A stretch of DNA of 64,000 nucleotides from Paraburkholderia youngii (lineage in GTDB: Bacteria; Pseudomonadota; Gammaproteobacteria; Burkholderiales; Burkholderiaceae). The stretch covers positions 2,177,089 through 2,241,088 of the forward strand of contig NZ_JAALDK010000001.1 in the NCBI RefSeq assembly GCF_013366925.1, in the 5' to 3' direction. Position 1 is the stretch's first letter; each line of letters begins with the position of its first letter. Shown here piece after piece: positions 9,256 through 17,366 of this stretch. The notes beneath the pieces were generated by a model. The model made no database searches. It was not told the origin of the DNA and was given only the letters and a program-made list of their open reading frames with translations. A program made the translations under genes and the position numbers.

Positions 9256-10056
9256 CTACTGCGACATCTGCGTGCTGACCGCCACCGCCACGTGAAGCTC
9301 CTCTTCGAGGCCGCCGATGCGTCGACCGCGCACCGGTGCCGCCGCCTCATAGTCGCGCGCGACCGCGAGGCGGCAGTAGATCTCGCTGGCAAACGCGGCA
9401 TGCGTGACGTCGAGCGAAATCCAGCCCTTGCCTTCGAGCCAAACGTCGACCCATGCATGACTCGCACCATGCGGCACGTCGCCGGGTTCGATATAACCGC
9501 TGACGTAGCGCGCCGGCACGCCGCGCGCGCGGCAGCACGCGAGCATCAGATGCGCATGGTCCTGGCACACGCCGTTGCCGAGCGCGAGCGCCTCGGCGGC
9601 CGTGCTCGTGACCTCGGTCACGCCGGGCCGGTATTGCACCCGGTGCACGATCTGCTCGGCAAGCGCAATCAGGCTTGCCGGACTCGCCAGATTCGCCACC
9701 GATTCCGCCAGTTCGCGGATCGCGCCATCGGCTTCGGTCAGACGCGTCGCGCAGGTGAAATGCTCGAGCGGAATCGGACCGGGCGGATCGCGCAGCACGC
9801 CGTCGACGAGCGGCATCGTATCCACCTCGCCCGACACGCGCAGATGAATCTCATCGTGCGGCTTGTTGATGACGAGCGTATGCAGCACGTTGCCGTAGGC
9901 GTCGAGTGTGGCGTCGAGCTTGCCCGGCGCGTCGATGCTCCAGCGCCGCACGGTCTGCCCGGCGCCGCTCGAGGGCGTCAGGCGCAACTGCTGGATCGAA
10001 TAATGAACCGTTGCTTCGTAGCGGTAAAAGGTGTCATGGCGGATCGTCAGGTACAT
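9256..10056 (-). CDS. Transglutaminase-like cysteine peptidase (cluster A)
   Basis: 266-aa bacterial transglutaminase-like protein with the N-terminal beta-rich domain (starts TIRHDTFYRYEATVHYSIQQ) followed by the papain-fold core. The Cys-His-Asp triad is visible: Cys in GNGVCQDHAHL, His in GASHAWVDVW, Asp in WISLDVTHA. Bacterial members are generally peptidases or amidases rather than cross-linkers. There is no signal peptide, so it is cytoplasmic. It lies 12 bases after the alpha-E gene, so the two are co-transcribed, and upstream of the Anbu gene. The 298-aa copy at 34658-35548 is its counterpart in cluster B. Confidence 0.92.
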   Translation of the reverse strand: MYLTIRHDTFYRYEATVHYSIQQLRLTPSSGAGQTVRRWSIDAPGKLDATLDAYGNVLHTLVINKPHDEIHLRVSGEVDTMPLVDGVLRDPPGPIPLEHFTCATRLTEADGAIRELAESVANLASPASLIALAEQIVHRVQYRPGVTEVTSTAAEALALGNGVCQDHAHLMLACCRARGVPARYVSGYIEPGDVPHGASHAWVDVWLEGKGWISLDVTHAAFASEIYCRLAVARDYEAAAPVRGRRIGGLEEELHVAVAVSTQMSQ

Positions 10057-10068
10057 GAGAAAACTCCG

Positions 10069-11019
10069 TCAGGCCACTGGCAGCATCAGATAAGTACGCG
10101 CCACCAGATTGCCCAGCTCGAACACGCGAGCGAGGAACTGCGTCAGATAGCCATGCAAACCGCTCTCGAAAATCTGCCGGATGTCGGCATACAGCAGCTC
10201 GGCGCGCAGCTTGCCGGCGAAGCGCTCGCACTGGTTCGAGCCCGACGTGCGCAGCATCGCGAGATTGCTGCACACGCCGTCGAGCGAGGCGAGCAGCGAG
10301 CGCGGCATCTGCTGATTGAGGATCATCAGCTCGACGACGCGCGCGGGCGTCACGACGTCGCGATACACCTTCCGATAGATCTCGAGCGCCGACACCGAAC
10401 TCAGGATCGAGGTCCAGTAATAGAAGTCCTCGAGCTGGCGCGCGGCGTCGCGCGAGTTCGGCTCGACGTTCGCAAAACGCACATCGAGAATCCGTGCGGT
10501 GTTGTCGGCGCGCTCCAGATACGTGCCGAGCTGCGTGAAAAAGAACGCGTCGTCCTGCAACGCAGTGCCGATCGTCACGCCGCGCGACAGATGCGAGCGG
10601 AACTTGACCCATTCGAACAACGAGCCGGGATTGCCCGCGGCCTGCCCGCTCGCGAGCCGCTCGTTGAATTCGAGCCACGTGTCGTTGATGGTTTCCCACC
10701 ACTCGGTCGTCAGCGTGCCACGTACCGCGCGGGCGTTTTCGCGCGCGGCTTGCAGGCACGAATGAATGCTCGACGGATTGCTCGCGTCGGCGACCATGAA
10801 GTCGAGCACGTGGTCGCGCGTCGGTTCGTCGTAACGCTGGGCGAAGGCGCTTTCGAGCTCGGAAATGCGCAGCACCGAGCGCTGCGCGCGAGCCTCCTGT
10901 TCGGGCGTCTGCGGCAGCAGTTGCGCCTTCAGGTTGATGTCGAGCATGCGCGCGGTATTCTCCGCGCGCTCCATATAGCGGGCCATCCAGAAGAGGTGAT
11001 CGGCGGTTCGGCTAAGCAT
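10069..11019 (-). CDS. Alpha-E domain protein (cluster A)
   Basis: 316-aa all-helical alpha-E (DUF403) protein. The family signature is at the N-terminus, MLSRTADHLFWMARYMERAE, and a second Arg-rich element TYLERADNTARILDVR lies near residue 190. Its biochemical activity is unknown; it always accompanies circularly permuted ATP-grasp ligases and transglutaminases. Here it follows the ATP-grasp gene by 117 bases and precedes the transglutaminase by 12. In cluster B the same domain is fused to the ATP-grasp, which implies direct physical partnership. Confidence 0.93.
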   Translation of the reverse strand: MLSRTADHLFWMARYMERAENTARMLDINLKAQLLPQTPEQEARAQRSVLRISELESAFAQRYDEPTRDHVLDFMVADASNPSSIHSCLQAARENARAVRGTLTTEWWETINDTWLEFNERLASGQAAGNPGSLFEWVKFRSHLSRGVTIGTALQDDAFFFTQLGTYLERADNTARILDVRFANVEPNSRDAARQLEDFYYWTSILSSVSALEIYRKVYRDVVTPARVVELMILNQQMPRSLLASLDGVCSNLAMLRTSGSNQCERFAGKLRAELLYADIRQIFESGLHGYLTQFLARVFELGNLVARTYLMLPVA

Positions 11020-11136
11020 GACGGCGTTCCATGTCTGTGATCTGAACGCGCGAGGCCTTCGTCAGCGACGAAAGCCCGCGCTGGTTATCCGTTGAGCGAC
11101 GGCGGCGCACGCTCATTGCGTGCCGCTTGCCGCGCA

Positions 11137-12546
11137 TCAGTCGACCATCCAGGTATCCTTGGTCCCGCCTCCCTGCGATGAATTGACGACGAGCGAGCCC
11201 TGTTGCAGCGCGACGCGCGTGAGGCCGCCGGCCACCATCGTGGTGGTCTTGCCCGACAGCACGAACGGCCGTAGATCGATATGGCGCGGCGCGATGCCTG
11301 CTTCGACGAAGGTCGGACACGCGGACAGCGCAAGAGTGGGCTGTGCGATATAGCCGGCCGGACGCGCGATCAGCCGCTCGCGGAAGGCCTCGACCTCGGC
11401 CTTCGTCGAGGCGGGGCCGACCAGCATCCCGTAGCCGCCCGCGCCGTGCACTTCCTTGACCACCAGCTCCGGCAGATGCGCGAGCGTATAGGCGAGGTCC
11501 TCGGGCTTGCGGCACTGATAGGTCGGCACGTTGTTCAGAATCGGCTTTTCGCCGAGATAGAACTGGATCATGTCGGGCACGTACGGATAGATCGATTTGT
11601 CGTCGGCGATGCCGGTGCCCATCGCATTCGCGAGCGCGACACGGCCGGCGCGATACGCGGTCAGCAGACCCGGCACGCCAAGCGCGGAGTCGGGGCGAAA
11701 CGCGAGAGGATCGAGAAAGTCGTCGTCGACGCGCCGGTAGATCACGTCGACGCGCTTCGGTCCCTGGGTGGTGCGCATGAACACGTAGTTGTCGTCGACG
11801 AACAGATCCTTGCCTTCGACGAGCTCGACGCCCATCTGCTGCGCGAGGAACGTATGCTCGAAGTACGCGGAGTTGTACATGCCCGGCGTCAGCACGACGA
11901 CGACCGGATCGTCGACGCCTTCCGGCGCGACCGAGCGCAGCGTATCGAGCAGCAGATCAGGGTAATGCGCGACTGGGGCGATGCGGTTCTGCACGAACAG
12001 CTCGGGGAAGAGCCGCATCATCATCTTGCGGTTTTCGAGCATGTACGACACGCCCGACGGCACACGCAGATTGTCTTCGAGCACGTAGAACTCGCCTTCG
12101 TCGCCGGCGCGCACCACGTCGACGCCCGCGATATGCGCGTAAACACCGAGCGGCACGTCGACGCCCTGCATCTCCGGACGATACTGCGCGTTGGTATAGA
12201 CCTGCTCGGCCGGCACGATGCCCGCGCGCACGATGTTGCGATCGTGATAGACGTCGTGGATAAACAGATTGAGAGCCTGCACGCGCTGTCGCAAACCCGC
12301 TTCGAGCGTCTGCCATTCGCCGCGCGGGATGATGCGCGGAATCAGATCGAAAGGGATCAGCCGCTCGGTGCCGGACAGGTCGCCGTTCACCGCGAACGTG
12401 ATGCCGACGCGCCTGAACAGCAGGTCCGCTTCCGCGCGCTTGCGTGCGATCGCTTCGTTGCCCTGGCTGTCCAACCATCGCTCGAAGCGCGCGTAATGCG
12501 GCCGTACGCCATCGTCCTGATAGCGCATCTCGTCATAGCATCGCAT
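11137..12546 (-). CDS. Circularly permuted ATP-grasp ligase (cluster A)
   Basis: 469-aa DUF404/DUF407-type circularly permuted ATP-grasp protein, a predicted carboxylate-amine ligase making peptide or amide bonds with ATP. Recognisable blocks are RVQALNLFIHDVYHDR, VVVLTPGMYNSAYFEH, LVEGKDLFVDDNYVF, NAMGTGIADDKSIYPYVP, VKEVHGAGGYGMLVGP and the terminal GGGTKDTWMVD. A reading to 12678 is open, but the ATG at 12546 (MRCYDEMRYQDDG) fits the family N-terminus. It is the first gene of cluster A, 58 bases after the predicted sigma-54 start site. It corresponds to the N-terminal part of the fused protein at 35545-38175. Confidence 0.92.
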   Translation of the reverse strand: MRCYDEMRYQDDGVRPHYARFERWLDSQGNEAIARKRAEADLLFRRVGITFAVNGDLSGTERLIPFDLIPRIIPRGEWQTLEAGLRQRVQALNLFIHDVYHDRNIVRAGIVPAEQVYTNAQYRPEMQGVDVPLGVYAHIAGVDVVRAGDEGEFYVLEDNLRVPSGVSYMLENRKMMMRLFPELFVQNRIAPVAHYPDLLLDTLRSVAPEGVDDPVVVVLTPGMYNSAYFEHTFLAQQMGVELVEGKDLFVDDNYVFMRTTQGPKRVDVIYRRVDDDFLDPLAFRPDSALGVPGLLTAYRAGRVALANAMGTGIADDKSIYPYVPDMIQFYLGEKPILNNVPTYQCRKPEDLAYTLAHLPELVVKEVHGAGGYGMLVGPASTKAEVEAFRERLIARPAGYIAQPTLALSACPTFVEAGIAPRHIDLRPFVLSGKTTTMVAGGLTRVALQQGSLVVNSSQGGGTKDTWMVD

Positions 12547-12577
12547 GTCAGCCCCAGTCTTGTTGTCAAATAGAAGG

Positions 12578-12596
12578 CGAATGCGCTGCGCATTCG
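12578..12596. repeat. 19-bp palindrome in cluster A leader
   Basis: CGAATGCGC-T-GCGCATTCG, a perfect 9-bp inverted repeat with a one-base centre, 32 bases upstream of the ATP-grasp start and downstream of the predicted sigma-54 start site. It could be a leader hairpin or an additional operator. Confidence 0.55.
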
Positions 12597-12614
12597 GTAT
12601 TCGACCTTCGATCA

Positions 12615-12630
12615 AGCAAGCGTTATGCCA
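12615..12630 (-). promoter_or_regulatory. Sigma-54 promoter of cluster A
   Basis: On the minus strand the bases read TGGCATAACGCTTGCT, matching the sigma-54 consensus TGGCAC-N5-TTGCW with the invariant GG-N10-GC spacing. It points at the ATP-grasp gene; transcription would start near 12604, leaving a leader of about 58 bases. An NtrC-like box lies upstream at 12661-12677. The two promoters of cluster B share the GGCAT and TTGC halves. Confidence 0.75.
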
Positions 12631-12660
12631 TTGAATATGTCGTGATGATGCGCGTTGACG

Positions 12661-12677
12661 TGCACGGTAGCGGCGCA
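12661..12677. promoter_or_regulatory. NtrC-like enhancer box, cluster A
   Basis: TGCACGGTAGCGGCGCA resembles the NtrC consensus TGCACC-N5-GGTGCA. It is identical at 14 of 17 positions to the box between the divergent arms of cluster B (41834-41850). It sits about 65 bases upstream of the predicted sigma-54 transcription start, a workable though short enhancer distance. Confidence 0.6.
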
Positions 12678-12828
12678 TCCGCAGCGCGTCGGATTGCCTT
12701 GATCGTACTGTCGTGGATCATGATGCGCCAGTCAGGTGCGCGCGCGCCATCAGGGAGCACACTATGAGAGTCGCACCCGTCGTTTCGCCAATGGAGGCAA
12801 TGAGCGCTACGAAGCGAGCGCATAAAAA

Positions 12829-12860
12829 AAGTCCCCGCGGATTCTCATCCACGGGGACTT
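12829..12860 (-). terminator. Terminator of the HU/H1-like gene
   Basis: AAGTCCCCG and CGGGGACTT form a 9-bp stem with a 14-base loop. On the minus strand it is followed by a run of seven T, about 100 bases after the stop codon of the HU/H1-like gene. It lies inside the roughly 410-base gap 12547-12958, whose other half holds the cluster A promoter. Confidence 0.85.
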
Positions 12861-12958
12861 CGATCACCTGCATGCAGGCGCTTTTTCACGCACTCAAACG
12901 TCAGGCATGATAAAACACAACCGCGCCATAACGACGCCCGAGCGTGAGAACAACGCGC

Positions 12959-13411
12959 TTAGGCAGCCGCTGCGTCCTTCAGCTTCTTCAGCGCGCGTGC
13001 CTTGATGCGCACGCTTGCCGGCTTGGCCGGGAACCAGCGCTCTTCACCCGTGAACGGGTCCTTGCCGAAGCGCTTCTTCTTCGCCGGCACAGCCTGCACG
13101 ACGATCTTCAGCAGACCCGACAGCGTGAATTCGCCAGCGCCTTTCTTATGCACCGTGCCGAGGATCGTGTCTTCGAGCGCGGCCAGCACAGCCTTGGCGG
13201 TCTTCGGTTCCACTGCAGCACGCTCAGCGATGTGAGCTGCCAACGAGGCCTTCGTGAAGGTGTCCTTGATCGGCGTCGGTGCGCCAGACGCCTTCACGGC
13301 GACCTTCTTGGCTGCGACGGCTTTCTTCGCAGGGACTTTCTTTGCAGCAACCTTCTTGGTCGGTACCGGGGCAGCAGCCTTCTTGGCCACCTTTTTTGCG
13401 GAAGTCGGCAT
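12959..13411 (-). CDS. HU-family protein with histone H1-like N-terminal tail
   Basis: 150-aa nucleoid protein. Residues 1-50 are a Lys/Ala-rich tail with repeated AKK and PAKK units (KKVAAKKVPAKKAVAAKK), like histone H1 C-tails and bacterial H1-like proteins. Residues about 55-150 are a DNABII (HU/IHF) domain: DTFTKASLAAHIAERAAVEP, AGEFTLSGLLKIVVQAVPAK, RFGKDPFTGEERWFPAKPAS. The family's RNPxTGE loop reads KDPFTGEE. The ATG at 13411 follows GGAGAAAC; the longer reading to 13474 lacks this. This architecture recurs in Burkholderiales. It is expected to bind DNA non-specifically with extra compaction from the tail. Monocistronic, with its own terminator. Confidence 0.92.
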   Translation of the reverse strand: MPTSAKKVAKKAAAPVPTKKVAAKKVPAKKAVAAKKVAVKASGAPTPIKDTFTKASLAAHIAERAAVEPKTAKAVLAALEDTILGTVHKKGAGEFTLSGLLKIVVQAVPAKKKRFGKDPFTGEERWFPAKPASVRIKARALKKLKDAAAA

Positions 13412-13786
13412 GTTTCTCCTACCTGTTGTGGTCAGTGAATTGCTTGAAGCGCACACCGTATGTGCACGCTTCAACGCCGGATTCTACAAGCGCTAAAGCG
13501 ATTTGCGCGACTCTTTTATGTATTGCGATGAAGTTTTTTGCGTGGCGCCAACGGTCCAACACGTTTTAGTACCTGTTTTAGCGGCTAAAACGTGCGCGGC
13601 AAGGTTTTTAACAGGCAGGAGTAACGCTCGTTACAGTTCGTTTCGGCGGCGGTTTCGAGGTGGTCGCGGCGAGGCGAGCTGGTGTTTTCGCCCCTTGAAT
13701 CAGGGCATTTTCTTCGTTTGACACGTCAAGCAACGCAACCCCGACGCTTCGGCGATGCCTACGCCGCGCTTGCGCCGAGTTCCGGT
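13412..13786. promoter_or_regulatory. Upstream region of the HU/H1-like gene
   Basis: 375 bases without a gene, with locally lower GC. GTTTTAGC-G-GCTAAAAC (13575-13591) is a perfect 8-bp inverted repeat, and ACGTTTTAG occurs again just before it at 13561. These are candidate regulatory sites for the nucleoid-protein gene; no -35/-10 pair can be fixed with confidence. Confidence 0.4.
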
Positions 13787-15274
13787 TCAGCGGGCGATGC
13801 GCGGCAGGATGCCGGCGAGCTTCGTCAGCGCCGTGTCGATATGCTCGGCCGCGATGCTGCCATAGCCGAACATCAGCCCAGGCTGCGGTGTCACGCGATG
13901 GTGAAATGGCGCGAGTCCATAGAGGCCGATCGACGCTTCACGCGCGGCGGTGACGAGCGCCTCTTCGCCGAGCGACGCCAACGGCCCCTTCAGCCGCGCC
14001 GCCAGATGGATGCCGGCAGTCGGCACGATCGGTTCGAACCAGCGCGCGAGGTCGCCTTGCAGATGCTCGAGCAGCATCGCGCGGCGCGCCGCATAAGCCT
14101 TGTGCATGCGCCGCAGATGGCGCGCGAAGTCGCCATTGAGCATGAACGCCGCGAGCGCCGTTTGCGTCAGCGTGCAGCCGTGACAATCAGCGATCTGCCG
14201 CGCCTTCAGCAGCGGGCCGTGCAACGACGCCGGCGGCACCAGGTAGCCGATGCGCAGCTCGGGAAAGATCGTCTTCGAAAACGTGCCGACATAGGCGACG
14301 AGACCGGCGCGATCGAGGCTCTTCAGCGGCTCCATCGGCCGGCCTTCGAAACGGTACTCGCAGTCGTAGTCGTCCTCGATGATGACCGCGCCGCGTTTTT
14401 GCGCCCATTCGAGCAGTTCGACGCGACGCTCGAGGCTCATCGGCATGCCGAGCGGAAACTGATGCGAAGGCGTCACGTAGACCAGCCGTGCCTTGTCCGG
14501 CAGCTTGCCGACGATCAGGCCTTCGCTATCGACCGGAACCGGCACCACGCGCGCGCCCGTCACCGTGAAGCAGGCATGCGCGGGCGGGTAGCCGGGGTCT
14601 TCGATGGCCGCGATTTCGCCGGGCCGCAGCGTGATGCGCGCGATCAGATCGAGCGCGTGCTGCGCGCCCTGCGTGACGATCACGTCGTCCCAGTTGCTCG
14701 ATACCGCGCGGTTGAAGGCGAGGTAGCGCGAAATTGCGAGCCGCAGCTGCTGCTCACCGGCGGCCTCGCGATAGGTGCCGGGGCTGCGCGCCTGGCTGCG
14801 TAGCGCGTGATTCACGCAGCGGCGCCAGACGTCGAAGGGAAACAGCGTCTTGTCGGTCGCTCCGCCGATGAAGTCGAGCGGCGACGGCACCGACGGCCGC
14901 GGCAACGGCAGACTGTCGGGCAACTGCTGCCACAGCGGCTGCGCGCGTGCGGCGGCCTTCGCTTGCGCGGCGTCGCGCTCGCGCGAACGAGCCGCCGCGC
15001 GCGCCTGCGCGGAGCGCTCGGCGGGCAGCCGTTCGAGCCCGTCGGCGACGAAGGTGCCCGAACCGGCGCGGGCGCTCAGATAGCCTTCGGACAGCAGCCG
15101 CTCGAAAACATCGAGCGTAGTCTTGCGCGATACACCGAGCTGCGTCGCGAGATCGCGCGTGGACGGCAGACGCGTGCCGCCGGCGAGACGCCCTTCGAGA
15201 ATGCCCGCGCGCAACTGTCGATAAATCTGTCCGGATAGATCGTGATGGCCTTCGACCGCGATATGAATGTCCAT
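13787..15274 (-). CDS. MocR-type PLP-dependent regulator
   Basis: 495-aa GntR/MocR regulator: an N-terminal winged helix (about 10-75; GTRLPSTRDLATQLGVSRKT is the recognition region), an Arg/Ala-rich linker, and a fold-type I aminotransferase domain (about 130-495). The PLP lysine is in VGTFSKTIFPELR, and IEDDYDCEYRF contributes the cofactor-binding Asp. Family members (PdxR, GabR and relatives) sense PLP or an amine and activate the divergent gene. Here that gene is the AhpD-like protein starting at 15393, and a 7-9-7 inverted repeat lies between them. The effector is unknown. Confidence 0.92.
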   Translation of the reverse strand: MDIHIAVEGHHDLSGQIYRQLRAGILEGRLAGGTRLPSTRDLATQLGVSRKTTLDVFERLLSEGYLSARAGSGTFVADGLERLPAERSAQARAAARSRERDAAQAKAAARAQPLWQQLPDSLPLPRPSVPSPLDFIGGATDKTLFPFDVWRRCVNHALRSQARSPGTYREAAGEQQLRLAISRYLAFNRAVSSNWDDVIVTQGAQHALDLIARITLRPGEIAAIEDPGYPPAHACFTVTGARVVPVPVDSEGLIVGKLPDKARLVYVTPSHQFPLGMPMSLERRVELLEWAQKRGAVIIEDDYDCEYRFEGRPMEPLKSLDRAGLVAYVGTFSKTIFPELRIGYLVPPASLHGPLLKARQIADCHGCTLTQTALAAFMLNGDFARHLRRMHKAYAARRAMLLEHLQGDLARWFEPIVPTAGIHLAARLKGPLASLGEEALVTAAREASIGLYGLAPFHHRVTPQPGLMFGYGSIAAEHIDTALTKLAGILPRIAR

Positions 15275-15289
15275 TCGGGTGGTTACCTC

Positions 15290-15312
15290 AAATAACGGCG
15301 AAATGGTTATTT
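15290..15312. promoter_or_regulatory. Candidate MocR operator
   Basis: AAATAAC-N9-GTTATTT, a 7-bp inverted repeat between the divergent MocR gene (ATG at 15274) and the AhpD-like gene. It lies 15 bases from the regulator's start codon, so occupancy would also repress the regulator itself. Confidence 0.45.
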
Positions 15313-15392
15313 CGAAAGACCAGTGGCGAACGTAAGCTTACCTCCACGGACGCCCATTTGGACGCCCTTCGCACGTTCACGAGGACTCTCTG

Positions 15393-15830
15393 ATGCAAGC
15401 ACGTCTCGACTTTTACAAGGCCAGCCCGAGCGGCACGCGCGCGATGCTCGCGCTCGAGGAAACGATCGGCAAGAGCACGATCGACAAGACGCTCGCCGAA
15501 CTCGTGCGGATTCGCGCGTCACAGCTCAACGGCTGCGCGTTCTGCCTCGACATGCACGTGACCGACGCGCGCAAGCACGGCGAAACCGAACGGCGTCTCG
15601 CGACGGTGGCCGCGTGGCGCGAAGCGCCGTTTTTCACCGCGCGCGAACGCGCGGCGCTCGAATGGACGGAGGCAGTGACGCTGGTCGCGCAAACGCGCGT
15701 ACCGGATACGGTATGGGAAGCAGTGAAGCCGCATTTCAGCGAGCAGGAAATCAGTGACCTGACGCTGCTGATCGTTGCGATCAACGGCTGGAACCGGATT
15801 GCGGTGTCGTTCAGGAAGATGCCCGAGTAA
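15393..15830 (+). CDS. AhpD-like carboxymuconolactone decarboxylase family protein
   Basis: 145-aa CMD/AhpD-like protein. The redox signature is complete: Cys48-x-x-Cys51 with His55 in LNGCAFCLDMHVTDARKHG, preceded by the family helix LAELVRIRASQ. Such proteins act as peroxidases or alkylhydroperoxidase-like enzymes in the cytoplasm. GAGGAC precedes the ATG. It is divergent from the MocR regulator, the arrangement in which the regulator normally controls the gene. The physiological substrate is unknown. Confidence 0.92.
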   Translation: MQARLDFYKASPSGTRAMLALEETIGKSTIDKTLAELVRIRASQLNGCAFCLDMHVTDARKHGETERRLATVAAWREAPFFTARERAALEWTEAVTLVAQTRVPDTVWEAVKPHFSEQEISDLTLLIVAINGWNRIAVSFRKMPE

Positions 15831-15851
15831 GCGGCGCGCCTTCGCGGGGCC

Positions 15852-16151
15852 TCAGAAGATCACGGAAACCGCCACCGCGAGCCAGATCGCGGTCACGCCC
15901 GTGAGAAACAGATGCCGCGCGATGCGCACGCGCGAGTCGCTGTTCTCCGGCTCGACGGGACTCGTCGCCATCCAAGGCACGAGCCCGAGGCATGCGAAAC
16001 CGGCCAGCGCGAGCACGAAGACCACGATGTCGGCCTTATGCCAGGCGGTCGGCTCATACATGCCCCAGTAGCCGAGAAACACGATGCCGATCGAGAACAC
16101 GGTCGCGGAAGCGGCGCTGAGCGCGGGCACCGAGCCAGTGGGAGTCGGCAT
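15852..16151 (-). CDS. Small membrane protein, unrecognised
   Basis: 99-aa protein with about three hydrophobic helices (around 17-32, 42-63 and 79-99) separated by short polar loops, one carrying EPENSDSRVRIARH. I do not recognise a family. It is convergent with the AhpD-like gene, with 21 bases between the stops, and no partner gene follows. It probably resides in the inner membrane; the role cannot be inferred. Confidence 0.65.
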   Translation of the reverse strand: MPTPTGSVPALSAASATVFSIGIVFLGYWGMYEPTAWHKADIVVFVLALAGFACLGLVPWMATSPVEPENSDSRVRIARHLFLTGVTAIWLAVAVSVIF

Positions 16152-16239
16152 GCTTGACCTCCGATCGTCAGGTTGCGGCGGCGCTCGCGCGCGGCGCGCC
16201 GTTCGCCCGATCCGCGTTCGCGCCGGCCGCGGCGAGCCG

Positions 16240-17175
16240 TCAGGAAGTGCGGGTCTGGCGCGCTTCGTACGTCTTCAGATGACTATAGGCGATGCGCAGC
16301 AGCGACAACGCGTGTTCGCCCTTTTGCGCGTCGCCGCCGCGCGTGATCAGGTCGCCGAGAATATGATCCGCCTCGGTGTGCGAGCGGTTTTCGACGTCGC
16401 GCAACATCGACGCGGTCAGCGGCGACGGCGTCAGCAGCACCTGGGCGGCGCGCGTGTCGAAGTCCGCGTCCATCGTGAAGCCGTTGTGTTCGGCCACCGC
16501 GCGGCATTCGCCGAGCAGATTCTCGATCACGCGCTTGCCGTCAGGCGCAGCCAGAATATCGCCGACCGAACCGCGCATCAAGCAGGTACTCCCAGCCAAG
16601 GTGGCGAGGAACACCCATTTCTCCCACATGCGCAGCAGGATGTTGTCGCTGACCGCGACGTCGAACTTCGCGCCCGACATCGCATCGGCAATCACCTGGG
16701 TGCGCTCCGAGGTGCCGCCCACGAGTTCGCCGAACGTGATCGCCTGCATGTCGTTCAGATGCATGATGTGCTGCTCCGCATTGAGCGTCGCGGCGATCAC
16801 GCACTGGCCGCCGAGCACGCGCTCCTTGCCGAAGCGCGCGCTCAGCACCTCGATATGGCGCATGCCGTTGAGCATCGGCAGGATCAGCGTTTCTTCGCCG
16901 ACGAATGGCGTGAACGAATCGATTGCGTCATCGAGACTGTAGGCTTTGCAGCTCAGCAGCACGAGGTCGAACGGCTCGCTGGCGACACCGGCCAGTATCG
17001 TCTTCACGTCCCGCAACTGGAGATTGCCCCGTGGGCTGTTGATGACGAGGCCGTCGCGCCGCAGCTTCTCCGCGCGACCGGCGCGGACGAGGAAGGTCAC
17101 GTCCTGCCCCGCCGCCGCCAGACGTCCGCCAAAATACCCGCCTCCCGCGCCCGCCCCTACTACCAGAATTCGCAT
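16240..17175 (-). CDS. Ketopantoate reductase family protein
   Basis: 311-aa PanE/ApbA-type 2-dehydropantoate 2-reductase, NADPH-dependent. It starts MRILVVGAGAGGGYFGGRLA, the GxGxxG nucleotide loop. The C-terminal helical domain begins near MWEKWVFLATLAGSTCLMRG, where the family's catalytic Lys lies. The C-terminal ADHILGDLITRGG corresponds to the family's substrate-side glutamate region. The start at 17175 is chosen over 17232 because the dinucleotide fold begins immediately. No pantothenate genes are nearby, and Burkholderiales carry several paralogues, so true PanE activity versus another 2-oxo acid reduction is open. Confidence 0.88.
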   Translation of the reverse strand: MRILVVGAGAGGGYFGGRLAAAGQDVTFLVRAGRAEKLRRDGLVINSPRGNLQLRDVKTILAGVASEPFDLVLLSCKAYSLDDAIDSFTPFVGEETLILPMLNGMRHIEVLSARFGKERVLGGQCVIAATLNAEQHIMHLNDMQAITFGELVGGTSERTQVIADAMSGAKFDVAVSDNILLRMWEKWVFLATLAGSTCLMRGSVGDILAAPDGKRVIENLLGECRAVAEHNGFTMDADFDTRAAQVLLTPSPLTASMLRDVENRSHTEADHILGDLITRGGDAQKGEHALSLLRIAYSHLKTYEARQTRTS

Positions 17176-17366
17176 CGTGAGCCTCTTGAAAGATTTCGGT
17201 TTGCCGATCATGCGCGTCGCTGGTGGACGCATCCCGATAGTGCCGCGTGTGTGCTTCTTGTGCAGAATGTAGCAAAGATTGGGAATCGGTTCCGGGGAGG
17301 CTCAACTGCGGCGCGAACGCTTTCAAAGTCCCGCGCCTTCTGGCTGCAATCGCGCTATCGCGTGCC

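Noticed and set aside
14020..14045. tRNA T-loop-like GGTTCGAACC
   Set aside because: Lies inside the MocR coding sequence, with no acceptor stem, anticodon arm or CCA context. No tRNA was found anywhere in the window.
13682..14803. 373-codon plus-strand frame antisense to the MocR gene
   Set aside because: Arg/His/Ala-rich antisense frame caused by high GC; the opposite strand carries an unmistakable MocR protein.
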